From: UBA1189 sp045612065 | GTDB taxonomy: Bacteria > Bacteroidota > Bacteroidia > Bacteroidales > Bacteroidaceae | Length of the DNA stretch: 64,000 nt | Assembly: GCA_045612065.1 (NCBI GenBank) | Contig: JAZKYH010000076.1 | Location: 1 to 64,000 of the forward strand | Direction: 5' to 3' | Shown: positions 61,487 through 64,000 of the stretch, in pieces | Numbering within the stretch: position 1 is the stretch's first letter | Layout of the letters: every line of letters begins with the position of its first letter | Translations under genes and position numbers: made by a program | Notes under the pieces: generated by a model | Told to the model about the DNA's origin: nothing | The model's input: only the letters and a program-made list of their open reading frames with translations | Database searches by the model: none

Positions 61487-62352
61487 AGATAGAATGTCAT
61501 ACCAAATTTGATACTAAAGAGGTCTATCTTAAAGTTTCCGCCAGAACTGCTTAAGTTTCCTTTATTTATTGCATCAAGGTCCTTTATGCTCTGATAGCCC
61601 CACTTGAAGTCATAGCCACCGACGTTCAGCATCACCTCGGCCGCAGCAAAGTCAGTGAGAAACACCACCATACCACCACCTAAGCCAAGGCCCAAAGAAT
61701 GGTTGTTGTTATACACTCCAGTCTGCTGTTCTTCCTTGCCTATGCTATTCTTACCCTCAGAGAAGGTATAATTGAGCTGAAACTCACCAAAGAGACCAAA
61801 AATCTTGCTCTCACCGATGGGAATATATGAACGTAAAAATAAAGAATTCTTGTAGCTATGCTGCAGATTGTAGAAATCATTCAGCGAGAAGGATAGTCCT
61901 TCACCCATTCCCAAGCCAACCTCATCCATGTTGATGTAGTTGCGCTTGTACGAGAATCTGCAACCAACCGCCATGTTCTTAGCAAAGAAATAGCCCAAAT
62001 AGGGACCAGCAGTAAAGGAATGTCCCTCGAAGTTGAGGTTATCAAGCAAGATATAGTTCAGGTTATCATTATTCCACTGATTCCATCCTACCTGACCGCC
62101 TAAAAACCATTGCCCTCTTGGAATGAAGAGGGCTTTGGTTGCATCACGACGTATCATACCTCGCTGAGTTACATAAGATTCAACCTTCTTGCTAACTTGA
62201 TTATCAGCGGAAGGAGGAGTAGTTGCTATCTCCAGTAATGGCGATTGGCCTACGGGAGGTGGTGTGCTATTGCACACCTCCCGAGCAGACGCGACACTTG
62301 TTATAAGTATCAAGAGTCCTCCGGCCAATGCCGTACGGTATGTTTTTAACAT
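61483..62352 (-). CDS. Outer-membrane barrel protein (barrel A)
   Basis: A 289-residue exported protein (signal MLKTYRTALAGGLLILITSV, cleaved near SAREV). A short Pro-rich region (STPPPVGQSP) and a helical block NQVSKKVESYVTQRGMIRRD precede a barrel: GQWFLGGQVGWNQW, FTAGPYLGYFFAKNMAVGCR, LSFSLNDFYNLQHSYKNSLF, ending FSIKFGMTFYL. It fits an OmpA/OmpW-like beta-barrel; the exact family is not recognised. It starts 25 bases after the PCMD copy A stop and overlaps barrel B by 4 bases. Barrel B has the same domain with an added lipoprotein spacer. Confidence 0.75.
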   Translation of the reverse strand: MLKTYRTALAGGLLILITSVASAREVCNSTPPPVGQSPLLEIATTPPSADNQVSKKVESYVTQRGMIRRDATKALFIPRGQWFLGGQVGWNQWNNDNLNYILLDNLNFEGHSFTAGPYLGYFFAKNMAVGCRFSYKRNYINMDEVGLGMGEGLSFSLNDFYNLQHSYKNSLFLRSYIPIGESKIFGLFGEFQLNYTFSEGKNSIGKEEQQTGVYNNNHSLGLGLGGGMVVFLTDFAAAEVMLNVGGYDFKWGYQSIKDLDAINKGNLSSSGGNFKIDLFSIKFGMTFYL

Positions 62353-62377
62353 ATCATTTACGTCTTTTTACAGCATT

Positions 62378-64000
62378 TTATTTCACAACAGGAGTGTCAC
62401 CATATTCGAGCGAGAAGTCGTCGACATAAAGTGTACTACCAACACCTCCATGGAAGTAGTCACCATACTTACTTGCCGAGAATACTACGAGCAAGTGAGT
62501 GGGCTTGCGATTCAAGTCATTATACACCAAGGGGATATTCACCTCTTTCCACTGACCGTTGCTATTTACGTTCTGCTCATCAGGCAGAGAGCCATAAGCA
62601 ATCACGCGGGGGTCATTCTCCCAATCGGGGAAGGTGCTCATATCCGTATTGTCAACCTTCAAAGCCTCAGACAGAAGGGCACAATACATACCGCATACGT
62701 CGGGTTCGCCACGGCCAGGAGCCTCACTCGGTGCTGAAGAGCTGTAGCCCTTGCTACCGGATGTTGCAATATTCACTGGAGCATACTGCATCCAACCCTT
62801 CAATGCTGTAGGACGAGCTGTGAAGGGAACACCCCAATTCAGTTTTGCACCACTGGTTCCTACCAACTCACCAAATGTACCGGTATACAAGCTGGCAGCA
62901 GCAAACTTGATCACAATATATTTTGACTCCAACTTGGCAGCCTTGCTACCGCTGTGTACGGGATTGGTAGTCTCTGAAGTATTGCTATCACCTACTGTGG
63001 TAGCACCCTTATTACTGGTATCCCAGTATGATTTACCCTGCTCATTGGCATAGGCAACCTTACCATCCATCCACCAATATTCAAAGCCACCATTGTAGAG
63101 GGCAATCTGCTGTTCGGTAGTGAATGCTACGGGGTCACTAACCACCTCAGTATCACCATCTACATAACAAAGACGATATTCATAAGAGGTATTAGGAGTC
63201 AATCCCTTCAAAGTTGTAGCAATGTTGTCTGAACCGTCCAAAGTGAATGTTCCGTAAGCAATCTCGTTCCACTCAGCAGCATTCTTCACTCTCCACTGGA
63301 TCTTCAGTCCTGAGTTCTTGAAAGTCTCAGTCTTTGCTGTAACAGAAGCATTAAGCATAGCGAAGTTGCTCCAAGCATTAGCAGCACGTGTAACCACAGC
63401 GATAGCGCTCTTTCTCGGAACTTCGAATGTGAAGGTGTAAGTATTGGTGCTCTCGTCAACCTCTACCTGCACACCACCCGTGAGGCCATCACCCAAGTTT
63501 CCTTCGTCAGCCAACTTGAAGTTCAAGATGTAATGGTCACGTGCTTTCACATCGGTAAAGCTACGTGTAAGTGAGAAGCTCTTATCATTCATGTTCACGA
63601 CATCCAACTTTGCCTCAAAGTCACCTGCAGGGATATAACCCGCTTGAGTGGTTTCATTCATCACGAAACCGAGAGGCATAACCTCAGCCAAAGAAGAGGT
63701 TACGGTAGTCACTGCCGACTTAAAGTTTGTGATGAAAGACTGGTCGTAGTTTACAGTCACCTTTACGTTTGCCAAAGTACAGGTCAAAGTTGCAGTCACC
63801 AAACTTTTGGGCTTAACCTCTACCGTTGTTCTACCGTAGTAGAAGGGAGCGTCGAAAGCCGAAGCCTCACCATCCCAATTGGCAGAGTGTGCAACGATGG
63901 TGTAAACGCCTGATTCCAACAGGATATTTCCTTGGAACTCTTCATCCGCTGCAAAATCCTCAGTACTCTTTATGATGGTACCATTCGCATCTAAAATCTC
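62378..64000 (-). CDS. DUF4493 + PCMD protein (copy A), 5' end outside the window
   Basis: The frame is open up to base 64000, so the N-terminus lies off the window (540 residues visible). The visible N-terminal part is DUF4493-like (GVYTIVAHSANWDGEASAFD; then SLVTATLTCTLANVKVTVNY). Then a fibronectin-like domain (NTSYEYRLCYVDGDTEV) and a C-terminal PCMD domain (GGFEYWWMDGKVAYANEQGK ... STLYVDDFSLEYGD). The C-terminal 220 residues differ from copy B at few positions. It is the most upstream gene seen of the operon. It ends 25 bases before barrel A. Confidence 0.85.
   Translation of the reverse strand, partial: EILDANGTIIKSTEDFAADEEFQGNILLESGVYTIVAHSANWDGEASAFDAPFYYGRTTVEVKPKSLVTATLTCTLANVKVTVNYDQSFITNFKSAVTTVTSSLAEVMPLGFVMNETTQAGYIPAGDFEAKLDVVNMNDKSFSLTRSFTDVKARDHYILNFKLADEGNLGDGLTGGVQVEVDESTNTYTFTFEVPRKSAIAVVTRAANAWSNFAMLNASVTAKTETFKNSGLKIQWRVKNAAEWNEIAYGTFTLDGSDNIATTLKGLTPNTSYEYRLCYVDGDTEVVSDPVAFTTEQQIALYNGGFEYWWMDGKVAYANEQGKSYWDTSNKGATTVGDSNTSETTNPVHSGSKAAKLESKYIVIKFAAASLYTGTFGELVGTSGAKLNWGVPFTARPTALKGWMQYAPVNIATSGSKGYSSSAPSEAPGRGEPDVCGMYCALLSEALKVDNTDMSTFPDWENDPRVIAYGSLPDEQNVNSNGQWKEVNIPLVYNDLNRKPTHLLVVFSASKYGDYFHGGVGSTLYVDDFSLEYGDTPVVK

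Overview
The window looks like chromosomal DNA of a Bacteroidales bacterium, most probably Prevotellaceae or Bacteroidaceae. This is an inference from content. Upstream regions repeatedly carry the Bacteroidetes sigma-factor promoter (TTTG, 18-20 bp, TAnnTTTG) and lack Shine-Dalgarno sequences. The genes include glycine-lipid acyltransferases (GlsA/GlsB type), DUF4493 and PCMD surface lipoproteins, a GH127 and a GH29 glycosidase, menaquinone genes, and several secreted proteins that share a short C-terminal GIY..GKKV tail. No rRNA, tRNA, CRISPR array, IS element or phage gene was seen.

Layout. 1-9 kb: the 3' part of proS, a 1 kb gap with repeats, a DnaQ-like exonuclease, coaBC, secA and a lipoprotein. 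9-12.5 kb (minus strand): potA-potB-potC polyamine importer, with dispersed repeats between the genes and no potD. 12.6-14 kb: a small putative regulator followed by a Ser/Thr kinase whose upstream ATG is put out of frame by a 9-G tract. 14.2-17 kb: two orphan genes, the second a large AT-rich secreted protein. 18-22 kb: an outer-membrane barrel, a double ABC ATPase with a dispersed repeat inside its linker, an RsmI-like methylase and an EamA transporter. 22-28.5 kb: divergent secreted toroid-like protein and GH127 arabinofuranosidase. 28.6-34 kb (minus): ACT protein, paaK, ftcD, a porin and ilvE. 34-41 kb: CD225-DUF2752 pair, a LeuA/CimA-like synthase with three promoter-like repeats, rpsA and a DUF349 protein. 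41-50 kb: a very large secreted zincin, and a GH29 fucosidase with a GEVED-type secreted partner. 50-55.8 kb (minus): a CPBP protease, and the operon permease-glsA-glsB-menG-menA. 55.9-64 kb (minus): a tightly packed surface operon running off the window edge, with two PCMD proteins, two paralogous outer-membrane barrels and two DUF4493 lipoproteins.

The most unusual signals are these: (1) degenerate arrays with an exact 22-bp register in several long intergenic gaps, two of them 44 kb apart sharing the core CCTGCGA; (2) the poly-G tract that controls whether the kinase is read from its ATG; (3) the dispersed G/C-rich repeat that has become coding sequence in the ABC protein; (4) the three promoter-like units stacked upstream of the isopropylmalate-synthase-like gene; (5) the partly duplicated PCMD/barrel/DUF4493 operon, in which one barrel has acquired a lipoprotein signal and a 180-residue spacer. 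Central metabolism genes are ordinary; the accessory parts are glycan-use and surface-display functions.
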